Notes: generated from the sequence alone by a model not told the origin. Shown: positions 1-12,200, counted from the stretch's first letter. The stretch is DNA of 64,000 bases from Symbiodinium natans (GCA_905221605.1 CAJNDS010001447.1:215001-279000), one strand, 5' to 3'. A program made the numbers and translations.

Positions 1-1740
1 AAGCAGTTATACAAACCCTCTTGAAGCAGTTCAAAAAATCTGAAGTCAGGAGCTGTTCAAGAGCCGTAGGAGCCCAATCCTCAAAAATCAGATCACGTGA
101 GGGGTTCCCCCCGCAATGTTTACTGAACCCCAAGTCAGGGTTTGCGGTTTAATAGGGGTTATAAGGTTTATAGGATTTACAGGGTTTGCGGGGCGTATAG
201 GCTTTGTGGGGTTTACGGGAGTTTACAGGATTTGCAGCGTTTATAGCGGTTATAGGACTTTCAGGCTTGTGGGCTTTGTATGGTTTAATGAATAATGTTG
301 GGCTCGCTTTAGTGCGCAGGCCCCCCCCCCCCCCCCCCCAAACAATTTTGGGGGTTTCGGGGATCCTGAATAGTGTGGGCTGGGGTCTGGGACGGGGGCT
401 GGGAGCAGCACGGCTAGGGGTCGAGGGCCTTGAAGCTTGAAGGTCTAAGTCTAAGCTTTCCAGGCTTTGTAGCTAGACGGCCGCCGGGGCTCCGCATTAT
501 TGCGGACCACCGAAACAATTTGCTAAAGCGAATCAGGGCAGCTCGTGGGCTACTCCCTTGGAAAATTGTTTGGGGGCCTGTTTCGTAATGAAATTTTAAA
601 AGGACTTTGAATAAGGCTGGACACCAGAAAACCCGGAGCTTCTTATTCAAATTTTGTTTAGTTTTTGCTCCCCGGCCCCGCGCCCTTCAACCCCGGCCCG
701 GCAACATCGCATATTTGAGGACCACCCTCATCAATGGGGGGGTCCCCTATAAGAGTTCCGGAACATCGCATAATAGTGCCCCCTCTCACTAAAGCAGGTG
801 CAACATTGGGGTGGAATCATAGGGTCCTGATAAGTTTGTTAACGGGTTTAGAGGGTTTACAGAGTTTGCAGGGTCCAGAGGGTCTACCTTCCTTCGGGTT
901 CAGGGCCAACCCTAAACCCTAAACCTCAAACCCTGGAGCCTCAACCCTAGCCCACAAAGCCGGTTTAGGGTTCAGGGGTTAGAGTTGAGACCGGGTTTAG
1001 GGTTTGGGGTTTAGGGTTTAGAGCTCTAAGCCCGAGACCCGAAACCCTACACAGCCGCAGAAAAGCGACTGAGCACCCTAAGGCTCGCTTCGGACTCCAA
1101 CCCCTAAACCCCCAAACCCTACCCTGGACCCTCCGCCTAAGCCTACACTTCCTGGTTCTTAGCAGGGAATCAGGGAAATTAGGACCCTAAATATACCCTT
1201 TCAGGGGTTATATAAGGGTCCCTAAACCCTAAACCCTAAACCCTAAACCCTCATTCCCTACTAAGAGCCAGCCAGAAAACCCTGCCTCCTCCCAAGGCTC
1301 GGGCATCGGAGGTGGTGTCGCTCTCAGCAGACCATGGTCGCCTCCTCGTTGCTTGGCCCTTATTGGGTGTAGGGTGTAGGGTTTAGGGTTTAGGGGGTAG
1401 GGCTAGGACCGGGAGTAGGCCCTTTTTGTTCCTTGTTTTAGGGTTGGGGTTCCCTTAAAAAATCCCCTTAACACCAAAGAGGGTACCCTTTTTATTCCTA
1501 GGCTAGTCCCGGGTCTAGTGTAAGATTTCAGAACCCAAACGGCTTTAAGCTTTAAAGGGCTTAGTTTAGGGACCTAATTAGGGCAGGAGGTTTGCAGGGT
1601 TTATAGGGGTTCTAGATATATCGAGTTTATGGGGTTTCGGCTGATTGGGTTTAGCTGGTTTACGTCTTTTGTAGGGTTTGCAGTTTACATTCTGTTTACA
1701 GGGTTTTTTGAGGGGTTCAAATTCACTTAACTCTTAAGCC
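1..1740. repeat. Interspersed telomere-type repeat field, no gene seen
   Basis: Short clusters of CCCTAAA and TTTAGGG, mostly degenerate and in both orientations, separated by 30-200 bases of unique sequence. A 19-base C run lies near 321-339. A short GC-rich island around 1290-1360 could hide a small exon, but no pair of splice sites and frame is convincing. The only other recognisable unit is the inverted-repeat element at 1403-1518. Confidence 0.7.
1403..1518. mobile_element. MITE-like element, family A (GACCGGGAGTAG ends)
   Basis: Left end CTAGGACCGGGAGTAGGCCC and right end CTAGTCCCGGGTCTAG are inverted repeats around a short centre containing AAGAGGGTACCC. The same ends recur at 51107, 58863 and, more degraded, at five other places in the window. 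Confidence 0.75.
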
Positions 1741-2125
1741 GGAGGGAGGGAGGGGAATAACTACACAAACATGCTATTGTACAACGGAACGTAATTGAAC
1801 ATTGTCAAGCCGAGCATTTAAATAACATAAACAAGCTATATCAGTAGTTTTCCCTTTTCTGACTTTTTCTGGCTCTTTGCTAGTCACTTTTACCCAACGC
1901 GAGTTAAACAGATATTGTTTTACTTTCTCAGGACAAGGCGATGCATTGGTTTGAATAAGCTTTTTCGGAAACGGCATATGCCCACCCACAAAATGCAAGT
2001 GTATGTGCAGACGCACAAAACAGAACAGATATTTTCAAAACAAGAATACTATAACTTTAAGTTCCCCAAAAACGTTTCTCATTTCTACCATATACATATA
2101 TATATATATATATAGAGACTCGTTA
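1741..2125. other. AT-rich unique segment free of telomere units, ending in a TA microsatellite
   Basis: About 350 bases with low GC and no TTTAGGG units, ending in a (TA) run near 2092-2115. Open frames of 66-80 codons exist on both strands, but composition is not coding-like and no homology is recognised. It may be a fragment of an inserted element. Confidence 0.5.
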
Positions 2126-2338
2126 CTATTCTATCATGTCTTAATTCATTTTCTAATCGTTGCCTGTGTACATGTTGTTTAATGATGTGCCTATAGTATG
2201 CTGTATCCTGACAGAGCAATCCAAATACCGCAGCAACTACCTAAACCTTAAGCCCTAAACCCTCAACCCTGAACCCTGAATCCTAAACCCTAAACCCTAA
2301 ACCCTATAAACCCCAAACCCGAACACCCTGACCCACAG

Positions 2339-2408
2339 GCTGCTGCAGACGACGGCTCTGTCTTCCATTGGCCTCTGGAGAACGGCCGCGGGATCGGCGA
2401 TGCGGCAC
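2339..2408 (+). CDS. Candidate internal exon of an unidentified gene
   Basis: A 70-base GC-rich island between telomere-type arrays, bounded by an acceptor (CCCACAG|G) and a good donor (C|GTGAGG). Two forward frames are fully open; the first reads AAADDGSVFHWPLENGRGIG. No family is recognised. It may belong to the same transcript as the terminal-exon candidate at 3948, but phase alone does not prove this. Confidence 0.4.
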
Positions 2409-2727
2409 GTGAGGCGATTGGTAGTCTTGATTTCATGGTGTGGGCGGCTTAGGGCTTAGGGGTTGAGGAGTTTCGGGTTTAGAGTTTAGGGGTTCAGGAA
2501 TGTAGGGGTTCAGGAGGTTAGGGGTTCAGGAGTTTAGGGTTTAGGGTTTGGGGGTTCTGGAATTTTGGGGTTCAGGAGTTTAGGGGTTCAGGAGAGTAGG
2601 CGTTCAGGAGTTTAGGCGTTCAGGAGTTGAGGGTTCAGGGTTTGGGAGGAGAAGGGGGCGGGGGTTTCTCGCAAAGCTGCAATCATAATTGGGAGTTGAA
2701 GTCTCTGGATAGCCCTGACCTTAAGCC

Positions 2728-2810
2728 TTCTCTCTCTCTCTCTCAATCTCCTCGCTCTCTCGCTCTCTCGCTCCCTCTCTCTCGCTCTCTCTCTCTCTCT
2801 CGCTCTTGCG

Positions 2811-2844
<34 letters not shown>

Positions 2845-2849
2845 TTCTT

Positions 2850-2885
<36 letters not shown>

Positions 2886-2892
2886 TCTCCCT
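2728..2892. repeat. CT-rich polypyrimidine tract
   Basis: About 165 bases of almost pure (CT)n with occasional CG and TTT interruptions. It creates long artificial Ser/Leu or Arg/Glu frames on the two strands, which are not genes. Confidence 0.9.
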
Positions 2893-3947
2893 CTCCCTCC
2901 CCAACCCCACAGGGTTTAGGGCTTGGGGTTTAGGGTTCAGAGTTTCGGGGAAGCAGGTTCCAGCCGCCGGCCCTCGCCGCAGCTGGAGCAGTGCCTGTGC
3001 CATGCCGTCTGGCAAGGCCAGATCAGCCCAGTAGTTCAGGGTTTTTAGGGTTTAGGGGTTTAGGGTTTAGGGTTTAGAGTTTTTAGCGATTTCAGGCTTA
3101 TAGGCTTTGAGGCTTAGGCTAAGGGCTGGAGGGTTTGTTCAGGCTGGGTTTTGTGGGCTTCAGGCTTCAGGGCTGGGTTTAAGGCGTTCAGGGCTCAGGA
3201 ATTCACGATTCCACCAGGCGGCTCAGGGTCTTCTGAGCTCGGGTTAAGGAACTTACATGAAGTCACCAGAATGGGGATACATGCTAAGAACCAGAGTGCC
3301 CTAAGCTCTCAAACCCTCAACAGGAGCCCCGACTCAGTGGATACATGGTACGTACCAGAGTGCCGCAACTCTTCAACCCCTTAACAAGAGCCCCAACTCA
3401 GTGCCAAAGACTCTGACCGCCTCAAGGCCGCGCAGAGGCGCCAAGCGAAGCCCTAAACCTTGTCAACCCTCAATTTTTAGAAGTCTTTCCTGCTGTACAT
3501 ACTCAAAAGGGTCCCCCTCCGCTTCACCCTCGGGTTTAGGGTTTAGGGTAAGGGTTTCGGGTTTAGGGTTTAGGGGCTTAGGGTTTAAAATCTGAGCTGA
3601 CGGTGCTTACCCAACATGTTTGCGAAGTTGAGGGTGCGGTATGTGATCCCCTTTTGTTTCAGTTCTCATCGGGTATTTCAGCATCGAGCGCCCTGATTCC
3701 TCAGCCCTAAACCCCTAAACCCTATTACTATAACCCAATCCCCCTAAAGCCCTAAAGCCCCACTCACCTCCCACAACCCCACAACCCCAAGCCCTCTCAA
3801 CCCCCCAAACCCTACACCCCGAACCCCAACCCTCAACCCCAAACCGCCTCAAACCGCCCCAAACTGCCCTAAGCCCTAAATACACCCTAAACCCTAAACC
3901 CTAAACCCTCAACCCTAAACCCTAAACCCTAAACCCTAAACCTGCAG
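2893..3947. other. Telomere-type repeats with short unique islands
   Basis: Mostly TTTAGGG and CCCTAAA variants. Unique islands at about 2950-3030, 3190-3380 and 3400-3500 contain short open frames (for example AKDSDRLKAAQRRQAKP after an AG at 3400), but the splice boundaries are not convincing enough to call exons. Confidence 0.5.
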
Positions 3948-4019
3948 ATCATGCGCCTTGCCTCGCGCTGGCTGCGCGCGGGGGGACAGAAGCAGTGGAG
4001 CCCGGAACTCCTCCTTTGA
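3948..4019 (+). CDS. Candidate terminal exon with stop codon
   Basis: Follows the acceptor AACCTGCAG| and reads IMRLASRWLRAGGQKQWSPE, then LLL and TGA at 4017-4019. It is GC-rich against a telomere-repeat background and is immediately followed by a poly-C run. No family is recognised. It could close a gene that includes the exon at 2339. Confidence 0.4.
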   Translation: MMRLASRWLRAGGQKQWSPELLL

Positions 4020-4846
4020 GGCCCAGGGGACCCCCCCCCCCCCCCCCCCCCCCGGATACTGTAGGGTCTAGGGTGCAGGGTTCAGGGTTTGGGGTTTAGG
4101 GTTTAGGGCCTAGGGTTTAGTTAGGGTTTTGGGTTCAGGATTCAGGGTGTAGGGTTTAGGGTTTAGGTACTTATGAACACATAATTGTACCCTATCGCCA
4201 TACTTGGGGGGCTTAAAAGTGGGCTTAGAACTACACTTATGACTTGGACTATCAATACCCTTAACCTCCAAGTAGGGTCCTTGTTCTCTTCTTTGGGGGT
4301 TAGGTTCCCGTATACTACGCCATTCAAGAACCAAGGGCACCCTTTTATTGGGTTTAGAATTACGGAAATAGGGCTTCAGTTCGGGTTAAGTGCTTTACGG
4401 GTCCAGGGCAAGACTTAATGCGGCCTGTCGTTGTACGATTGAGGTCCTATTCCGCGCCCCCTTATTATAAAACATTGCCACGAAGATATGTCGACACATT
4501 CTTGGGAAGGCTTAACCCTAAACCCTGAAACCCAAACTCTAAGCCCTAAACCAACATCAAGATTGGAGAGCAAAACCCAAAGCCGTGAAGCCTTCACCAC
4601 CGCACCGTAGTAAATGCCGAGTGTCCCAAAGCCCTACTAAACCCTAAACATGTTCTTCTGATTGAGGGGTGGCAGGGATTAAGATTGAGTTTTCTTTTAG
4701 GTTGAGGCACTGAGGAATTTATATTGCTGTACATTTAAGCTATCTTTTTATTCCTCCAACCTCAGGGTATCTATGGCTTAGGGTTCAGGGATATCCCCAA
4801 ATCCCTGAGTTCCTCAACCCTTGGTGGTTCACGCAGCTCTGTGCAG

Positions 4847-4894
4847 GACGTGGAGCATCCGTGGTGGGAGACCTGAGCGGCTCACACACCATGA
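4847..4894 (+). CDS. Candidate 48-base internal exon
   Basis: Bounded by CTGTGCAG|G and A|GTGAGT, the strongest-looking donor in the first 10 kb. Its length is a multiple of three. Two frames are open (TWSIRGGRPERLTHH or RGASVVGDLSGSHTM). The gene identity is unknown. Confidence 0.4.
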
Positions 4895-5105
4895 GTGAGT
4901 AGCAGTCATGTTGTCCCACGTAGGGTCTAGGGTTTAGGGTCTAGCGTTGAGGGTTTAGGGCTTAGGGTTTAGGGTTCAGGGGTCTGGCGTTTGGGGTGTA
5001 GGGTTTCGGGTTTAGGGTCTTGGGGTTTAGGGGTCCAGGGTTTCGGGTTGGGGGTTGCCGAAACCCTACTGCTGTAAACCGCACACCATCTTAGCCCGAA
5101 TGACG

Positions 5106-5250
5106 CTATACCCTAGGGCTCCAAGTATACAAATACTACCCACCTTAGGGTCTAAAGTCTATAAGTAATACCTACTTTGGGGCTATTTGGAGCCTTAATA
5201 TTAGGGGTACCTGATCATTGGGGTCCTTCTTAACAGGGATCCCTTCTTAT
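5106..5250. mobile_element. Dispersed repeat shared with 63139-63245
   Basis: Shares the segment ATACCTAC.TTGGG.CTATTTGGAG and the downstream GGTCCTTCT with a second copy near 63139-63245. The terminal inverted repeats are weak, so the class is uncertain. Confidence 0.45.
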
Positions 5251-5415
5251 CGTACACCCCGCCCTAAAGCCCAAAGCCCTTCAACTTAAGGGTTGCCCCG
5301 GGTTTAGGGTTTAGGGTTTAGGGTTTAGGGTTTAGGGTTCAGGGTTCAGGGTTCAGGGTACACATTTCGGGTCTAGGCAGGCAGCTTCCATGGTGTTCGG
5401 GTCACCCGGATGGTA

Positions 5416-5563
5416 ACCCCAAACCCCAAACCCCAAACCCCAAACCCCAAACCCCAAACCCCAAACCCCAAACCCCAAACCCCAAACCCTAAACCCTAAA
5501 CCCTAAACCCCAAACCCCAAACCCTAAACCCTAAACCCTAAACCCTAAACCCTAAACCCTAAA
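5416..5563. repeat. CCCCAAA array passing into CCCTAAA
   Basis: About ten tandem CCCCAAA heptamers followed by CCCTAAA heptamers, then a short CCCCAAA relapse. The switch is sharp, so the variant was amplified as a block. Confidence 0.95.
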
Positions 5564-5621
5564 CTTAAGCCCCTACCATGGTGTGGCTCGGCCTCCGATC
5601 TTGCTCCGTGAATTCGGGCAG

Positions 5622-5675
5622 GTTTGTGGATCTCACTGAAGTGCTTGCGACTGATTTTCTGGGGACCCTCTGTAG
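5622..5675 (+). CDS. Candidate 54-base internal exon
   Basis: Acceptor TTCGGGCAG|G and donor TGTAG|GTAGG frame the peptide FVDLTEVLATDFLGTLC. Composition is coding-like. It is followed directly by TTTAGGG units, so the intron starts within the repeat field. No family is recognised. Confidence 0.45.
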
Positions 5676-5689
5676 GTAGGTTTAGGGTT

Positions 5690-5775
5690 TAGGGTTTAGG
5701 TTTAGGGTTTAGGGTTTAGGGTTTAGGGTTTAGGGTTTGGGGTTTAGGGTTTGGGGTTTAGGGTTTAGTGTTAGT
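5690..5775. repeat. TTTAGGG array
   Basis: About ten TTTAGGG units with a few TTTGGGG variants, directly after the candidate exon ending at 5675. Confidence 0.9.
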
Positions 5776-5889
5776 AGTGTTAGGGTTAGGACCCTTGTAG
5801 CAGTTGAATTTGGGGCCCCGGGCTGAAGGTTTAGGGCTTAGGGGGTTCAGGGGCCTGAAGAATTCAGGTGTCTAGGACTCAGAGGCGGC

Positions 5890-5991
5890 CCTTGTTCCCT
5901 CTTTTAGGATTTTAGGGTTTAGATCCCTAAAATAAGCCCCTGTAAACCAAAAACGGCACCCTTTTTATTCCTAGGCTACTCTTGGGTCTGG
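5890..5991. mobile_element. Degraded family A element
   Basis: Retains GGCCCTTGTTCCC, GGCACCCTTTTTATTCC and CTAGGCTACTCTTGGGTCT in family A order, but the left end is eroded. Confidence 0.55.
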
Positions 5992-6591
5992 GTTGGTTGA
6001 AGTTTTAGGGGCTTAGGGGGCTTAGGGGCCGTAAGAATTTAAGGTGTTCAAGGGCCTTCAATCTGGGATCATGTCTTGCGTTCTCTCGAACTTCTAGAGT
6101 GCAAGAGCCCTGCCCAGTCCATCTTTTAGGGGTTTAGAGTTTAGGGTTTAGGGTTTAGGGTTTAGGGTTTTAGGCTATGAAAGTTGTTGCTTTAGAGGGT
6201 TCTTAAGGTAACTCTTAAGCCCTACAACCTGAACCCTAAACCCTAAATCCTAGTCTTTCTTCCGAAGAGTACCGGCGCAAGCAACGCAAGGGTCGTGCGA
6301 TCACGTTGCCGATGCTCTGATGGTAGACCGGTCTGAAGGGCATTTTGGTTCAGGGTTGTAGGGTTGAGGGGCTTAGGGTTTAGGGTTTGGGGGGCTGAAG
6401 TAAGCCCGCAAAGGGAAGCATTCGCGGTTGAGGGCGAGTTCTCTACACTCTGACATGGGCACTTCCCCAAGAGGAGTCCTCCTAATACAACCCAGACAGG
6501 TACAATCCAACCCCTCAAAACAGGGTACAGTACCCCCATTGTCGAGTCGAACCCCCAACCCTAAACCCTAAACCCTCAACCCTCAACCCCC

Positions 6592-6704
6592 CTAAAACCC
6601 TAAAACCCTAAAACCCTAAAACCCTAAAACCCTAAAACCCTAAAACCCTAAAACCCTAAACCCTAAAACCCTAAAACCCTAAAACCCTAAAACCCTAAAC
6701 CCCT
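6592..6704. repeat. CCCTAAAA octamer array
   Basis: About a dozen CCCTAAAA octamers, interrupted by one or two CCCTAAA heptamers. It is a length variant of the telomere unit amplified in tandem. Confidence 0.95.
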
Positions 6705-6724
6705 CCCCCCACGGATTCTTACAG

Positions 6725-6946
6725 AAAGTCGTTACATGCCGGCACGTGCTCGCCGGCCAGGGTCCTCTGACAGCTATCCCAAGTTATCGGTACCTTAAAC
6801 GGCAGGGATGGCAGATTGATTTCTCCGTGGCTCAAGTGCGGATCACTCTGAGGTGGAGGAAGGCGGGCCGGGTTCAGGGTGCACGAGCGAATGCCGGAAT
6901 TCTCATGGAACAGGCCCCAGTTTCTAGGATGGTTCATCTCATTTAG
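6725..6946 (+). CDS. Open segment, possibly one or more exons
   Basis: After TTCTTACAG| the frame stays open for about 74 codons to a TAG at 6944-6946, including KVVTCRHVLAGQGPL and WQIDFSVAQVRITLRWRKA. AGs before the second half (CGGCAG|GG) could split it into two exons. Composition is better than in the flanks, but no domain is recognised. A minus-strand frame over the same bases cannot be excluded. Confidence 0.3.
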   Translation, partial: KVVTCRHVLAGQGPLTAIPSYRYLKRQGWQIDFSVAQVRITLRWRKAGRVQGARANAGILMEQAPVSRMVHLI

Positions 6947-7024
6947 GGTTCTGAGATTCAGAAATGAGAGGGTTGTAGCGTTGTGGGTATTGAGGGTGTG
7001 TCTGTGCGTGACTTACACAGAAAG

Positions 7025-7156
7025 TACTTGGAGGTTCATGGTACTTATCAACCCAATTGCAAACCATATTAGGGCACTTTCAGGGGCCTGAAATAACCAT
7101 AAGTGGGTTATAAGTGCAGTTAGTAGTGGTGAATAAGCACCATGAACCTCCAAGTA
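7025..7156. mobile_element. MITE-like element, family C (TACTTGGAGGTTC ends)
   Basis: Terminal inverted repeats TACTTGGAGGTTCATGGTAC and GTACCATGAACCTCCAAGTA-type ends enclose 90 bases with ATATTAGGGCAC. Similar elements lie at 25108, 27056, 49441 and 58148. Confidence 0.85.
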
Positions 7157-7498
7157 TCAGGTCAAGGGGCAGGGTTTGGTGATTCTGGGTTTAGGGTTTA
7201 GGGTTTGGTGATTCTGGCTTTGCTGAAGCTCTCCCTCATCTCAGTGACCGCGGGTAGCTGCTCTCACGTGCCAGAACTGACTTCTCCGTCCCACCCTCAA
7301 CCCTAAACCCTAAACCCTAAACCCTAAACCGTAAACCCTACACCCTAAACCCTAAACCCTAAACCCTAAACCCTGACTCTTCAGTTCCGCCGGGCGAAGA
7401 AGTGAGCTCCGGTAGGGAGCCCCCTGGAGCAATGCCCGCACCTGATGCGGTTTTAGGGTTTGTGGTTTTGGGGCACTAGGGCTCAAGGGATGAAGACT

Positions 7499-7620
7499 CG
7501 GACCCCTAAGGTTGTACCCCTAAAGGTTCCCCTTAATATACTCCTAATATGGCCCATATATCCCCTAAGGGATCCGTAAAAAGGGGCCCAAAACCTAAGG
7601 GTACAACCTTAAGGGTCCGA
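7499..7620. mobile_element. MITE-like element with 29-bp inverted ends
   Basis: CGGACCCCTAAGGTTGTACC at the left matches the reverse complement of GGTACAACCTTAAGGGTCCG at the right almost perfectly. This is the only copy seen in the window. Confidence 0.8.
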
Positions 7621-7907
7621 GGTAGAACCCCTAGAAGGGCTTCAATTTATACCCCCAAATAGTAGGATTCCCTTATAATAGAGGACCCCAACAAGCTACC
7701 CCTAATTTCGGAAACCCCCATTTGGGCCTGGGAACTTGAGGGCTTAGGGTTTTAGGGTTTAGGGTTTAAATTTAGGGTTTAGGGTTTAGGGTTTAGGGTT
7801 TAGGGCACACCTCGGCCTCATCTCCCCGCCCTCACCCCTCCGCAAGGCTTTGGTGCTATGTGTGGGTTTGGATCTCAAGGGCGGCCCCGTGCACTGGACT
7901 TCCATCA

Positions 7908-8026
7908 CTACACTGTGTATATGAGTGGTTGGTCCCTTTTTGGATCCCTATTCTAATACGGCACCTCATATTTAGGGTACCCCAAAAAGGGATCATAATT
8001 TTGACAGCCACCCATATACAGTATAG
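7908..8026. mobile_element. MITE-like element with CTACACTGTGTATATGAGTG ends
   Basis: The left end CTACACTGTGTATATGAGTG pairs with the right end CACCCATATACAGTATAG. The interior holds GGTACCCCAAAAAGGGATC, itself the complement of CCCTTTTTGGATCCC on the left arm. Confidence 0.75.
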
Positions 8027-8266
8027 ATCCAAACAAACAGGTACGTCTTCACATGAACATATACATCTTCCCTGTAGTCAGGGTACCAAGGGGGTTTAGG
8101 GTTTAGGGTTTCTTAAAGTTAGCCTATAGGGTACCTGGAAAGGGGCCATAGTTTGGAGAAGCGGCAGGGTACTTTCGGGCAACTGAATTTGAACCCCAAA
8201 CCCAAACATCCTCTAAGACCCTAACCCTAGACCCTAACCCCAAAAACAAGCCCTACTCCAACTCAC

Positions 8267-8362
8267 GTGGCTAGACGTTCATCGGGTGGGCTTGCCAAAC
8301 AGTGGGCGGCATGTAGTCCACTTGCCTCCTGGGCCGCGACGTGCCCAGAAACAACTTGATTT
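8267..8362 (-). CDS. Candidate minus-strand exon
   Basis: On the minus strand a strong pyrimidine tract and acceptor (CTTTTTCCATCACAG|) precede 96 open bases ending at a GTGAGT donor. One frame reads NQVVSGHVAAQEASGL and stays open to the donor. The other reads KLFLGTSRPRRQVDYMPPTV and ends at an in-frame TAG, so this could instead be a terminal exon. It would be the only gene on this strand in the first 30 kb. A + strand exon over the same bases (TFIGWACQTVGG) is a weaker alternative. Confidence 0.4.
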
Positions 8363-8639
8363 CTGTGATGGAAAAAGAAAAGTAGATTAACACAAGGGTG
8401 CAGGGTGTGGGTTTAGGGTTTAGGGTTCAGGGTTGAGCGTTCAGGGTTAAGGTTTAGGGTAACAATGTAGGGTTTAGGGTAACAACATAGTGCTTTCATG
8501 AATATACTATGGAGAGAAGAGGGGCTTTCGGTTTAGGGTAAGTTCCCTGATTCTTCTGAGCCCTCGAGCCCAACACACCCCCAAGTCAAAGCCCCGACTC
8601 CTGAGCACCAGAAAGCCGAAAGCCTCCAACCACCTCAAA

Positions 8640-8755
8640 CCCTTTTAGGGTTTAGGGTTTAGGGGTAGGGTGTAGGGTTTAGGGTTTAGGGTTTAGGGTT
8701 TAGGGTTTAGGGTTTACGGTTTACGGTTTAGGGTTTAGGGTTTAGGGTTAGCAAA
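8640..8755. repeat. TTTAGGG array
   Basis: About twelve TTTAGGG units with sporadic TTTACGG variants. Confidence 0.9.
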
Positions 8756-9235
8756 GGTTTGCTCCACAACTAGGCTCGGCTTGGGGCTTAACCTGCGTAA
8801 CCATGGGACAAAACCCAAGAAGGCTTAGGGCTTAGGGTTTAGGGTTTAGGGTTAGGGTTTAGGGTTTAGGGTTTAGGGTTTAGCAAACCCCTATAATCCC
8901 ACAACCTCTGAGGGATGAGACAGGGGTGGTTCAGCGTTTGAGGGCTTTAGGTCTAGAACTATTTGGCGTTGCCCGGAAGCCTACACCCCATCAACACCCG
9001 ATAAATCCTATATGCCCTATAAACTTAACCCAGTAAACCCTATAGCCCTATAAGCCCTACAAACCCTAAAAATCGATAAACCCACCCTAAACTCTAAGAG
9101 TCACCCGAAGCAAGGAATAATCATCCCTATATTGCCCTTATAAGGACGAATGTTTTGGGGGGGGGGGGGGGTCCTGAATAGCAGCCCTAAACCCTAAACC
9201 CTAAACCCTAAACCCTAAAAACTCGAGTGTCGCAG

Positions 9236-12200
9236 AGAGCCAGGTTGCCCTTTTGGACGGAAGTCACCGAGAAGAGTGGCACGGTGCCGTGGCACAGCTG
9301 GAGGTTCAGGGTACTTAGACACCCAAGTATGAGGGGTTTAGGGTTTAGGGTTTAGGGTTTGAGGTTTAGGGTTTAGGGTTTAGGGTTTAGGAGAGGCTCA
9401 GGGCCTCGGGTTTAGGAGAACGGCGGCGTAAGTAAGCGCAGCAAGCTACGCATCAAGGGTGCCAACAAACTGGCATTCGCCTCTGTACCATCGCTCCTGA
9501 ACTCTGAACTCATACACCAAAGCCTGAGGCTTATAAGGCGCGAAACCAGAAGAGCATTTGTTTTTGACAGCGCTACCCTCTGAACCGTACACCCAAAACC
9601 CTACTAAACCGAACCCTGAACCCTGAGCCCTAAACCTTAAACAAGCCCTAAGCCCTGAACCCTGAACCCTAAAGCCCTAAAAACAATAAAAACCCTAAAA
9701 CCCTAAAACCCCAAACCACATCGAATACTCAGGTCACTTTCTACGATGCACAGTGTGGCCTCCCATTGTTCGAGGCACCGAAAGGAAGGACGTGGCTCCG
9801 CGCTAACACAGGGAGAGCACCTGGCAGTTTGGGAAACCCTAAACCCTAAACCCTAAACCCTAAACCCTAAACCCTAAACCCTAAACCCTAAACCCTTTAA
9901 GTAGAAGGGGACACGCAAAAACATCCCGAATCCAAAGAGGAGGTACGGGCGCGGTAGACTGGACCCAAACACCGGGCTACTGTGAGCAAGAAAAACCCGG
10001 AATCCCCAACAGGGGATGATCCTGAAGGGGCTAATCCCGCTCAGCCCTAAACCCTAAACCCTTGTGAAAACCCTAAAGCTCAAACCCCAAACCCTGAATC
10101 CTGAACCCTCCCCTCCACCCCTACCCTAAACCCAAACCTAGCTGATCAGGACCTACGCGGAGTTCAAGCGCGAAAGCGAGCGACATGGCTGGCCTTCCTT
10201 CAGGGACGACGAGCCGCGGGCTTGGCTCTGAGGGTCTTAGCTGTGATCTTTTGTTTCGGCCTTCAGGGGGTTTGGGGCGAAACCCTAAGCCCTAAACCCT
10301 AAGCCCTAAACCCTAAACCCTATGAACCCTAAACCTGGTTTTTGGCAAGGACTTTGGGAACGTGCAGTTTTTGAATAAACCCTGGATGCCCCCTAATAAC
10401 CCTGGGCCCCCTAACAAGTAAAGTCTTGATATTTAGAGTCTAGGCCCAGTCTAGGCTCAGGGTTCAGGGTTCAGGGTTCAGGGTTTAGGGTTTAGGGTTT
10501 AGGGTTTAGGGTTAGGGCTTTGAGGTTTAGGGTTTAAGGTTTAGGGTTTAGGGTTTCAGAGTTAAAAGCGGGGGGGGGGGGAGGGGCGACTCTGTTTGGA
10601 GGTTTGCCTGCAGCTCTTTGGGGCATACCACATACCAAGCTCGCGTCTACTTTTGTGGTTTGGGTGTTCGAGGCACATGTGCGATCTTTCAGAGCTTGTA
10701 ATTGGGATGTTCCCCTTCATACTAGCAGGGTTTAGGGTTTAGGGTAGTCTTTAATTCAGGAGTGTTAGTATAAGGGGGAACAGCCCAAGCTTGCAACTTT
10801 ACTTTCAATGCACGGCTCGAACATATGAGCCCGAAACTTACTCTCCAACAGAGTGACTTCTTGGCTAGGTCACCCTTAGCCCTGAGCCTGAACCCTAAAA
10901 CCTTGACCCTGAGCCCTCAACAGATAAATCTACACTCCTAAACCCCGAACCCTACAACCTAAACGCCCTCAACCCTAAACCGTAAACCCTAAACCCTAAA
11001 CCCTAAACCCTAAACCCTAAAAACCCTAAGCCTACCCCTACTTCAGAACCAGCCAGAAGTAGAAGTCTAAACCCTAAACCGTAAACTCCGAAGCTCCCTT
11101 CAAACCCTTAACCCAGACCTTGGCAGTGGACCCGAACCTCCTCAACCCTTTTCGATAGCCCCCTCAAGATTTACTTCTTGGTTTTATCAACATCAAACCC
11201 CATGGAATTTTGAAACTAAGATTTTTCATTAAGGTTCTAAGAGGAGTATAGTAGACCCTAAACTCCACAACTTTCGCGCCCTCCAAACCCTCTCCTCTAG
11301 ACCCTACGCCTTCTAAACCCTCCTAGCCATCTCTCACGGCACCCAGGATCATCAGGGAGAACATCAAGGCAGGACGATGGAGCTTGAACACCCTAAAGCG
11401 TGAACCCTAAACCCCGAACCCTAAACCCTCAAGACTTCGACCTCCGTAGTGCTTGGGGATGTGAGGGCTTAGGAGTTGGCGTGTTTGGGCTTTGGGTGAT
11501 TTTGGGTTTAGGGTTTAGGGTTTAGGGTTTGGGGTTTAGGGTTTAGGGTTTAGGGCTAGCCCCGAACCCTAAGGCCGAAAGCGCCTCCTGCAAGCTGTCC
11601 CATGATTGCGGAGGTGCTCGAAGGGGGGGAAGTGGTCTCCAGGTGCAACACGTGCTTTGGCAGAAGTGGCGCCCCCTGTCTTAGGGTTTAGGGTTTAGGG
11701 TTTAGGGTTTAGGGTTTAGGGTTTAGGGTTTAGGGTTTAGGGCCACCCTAAACCTTGAACCTAAAGATCCCAAATAAACGCTTCACCTTCAACCTTAAAA
11801 CCCTAGCACCCTAAACACAACACAAGAACACGACCATCCCAAAGCCATAAGCATGTGAAACCCGCATGCCCCCAGACCAACGCGCTACGAAATGACCTGT
11901 TCTTCGTAGCGTGGGCCTTTGAACCCTACACCCTAAACCCTAAAGCCTAAACCCTAAACCCTAAACGCTAAACCCTAAACCCTAACATCCCCAATCCCAA
12001 GCCCCCACACGGGTCTCGGTCACGAAATACTTGAGAGGGTTTGCCTACCACAAGGGGGTGTTACAATCATAACCTACAAGAAAGTAGCTCTAAACCCTGA
12101 ACCCTGAACCCTGAACCCTGGACCCTGGACCCTGGACCCTGAACCCTTCTTGGGTTCTTAAGGTAGGGGTTGCCAGCGGTTGAACTTTGGCGGTTTTAGA

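Noticed and set aside
2627-3034. A 135-codon + frame and an overlapping 90-codon minus frame
   Set aside because: Both are translations of the CT-rich tract (Ser/Leu and Arg/Glu runs), with no start context, splice sites or homology.
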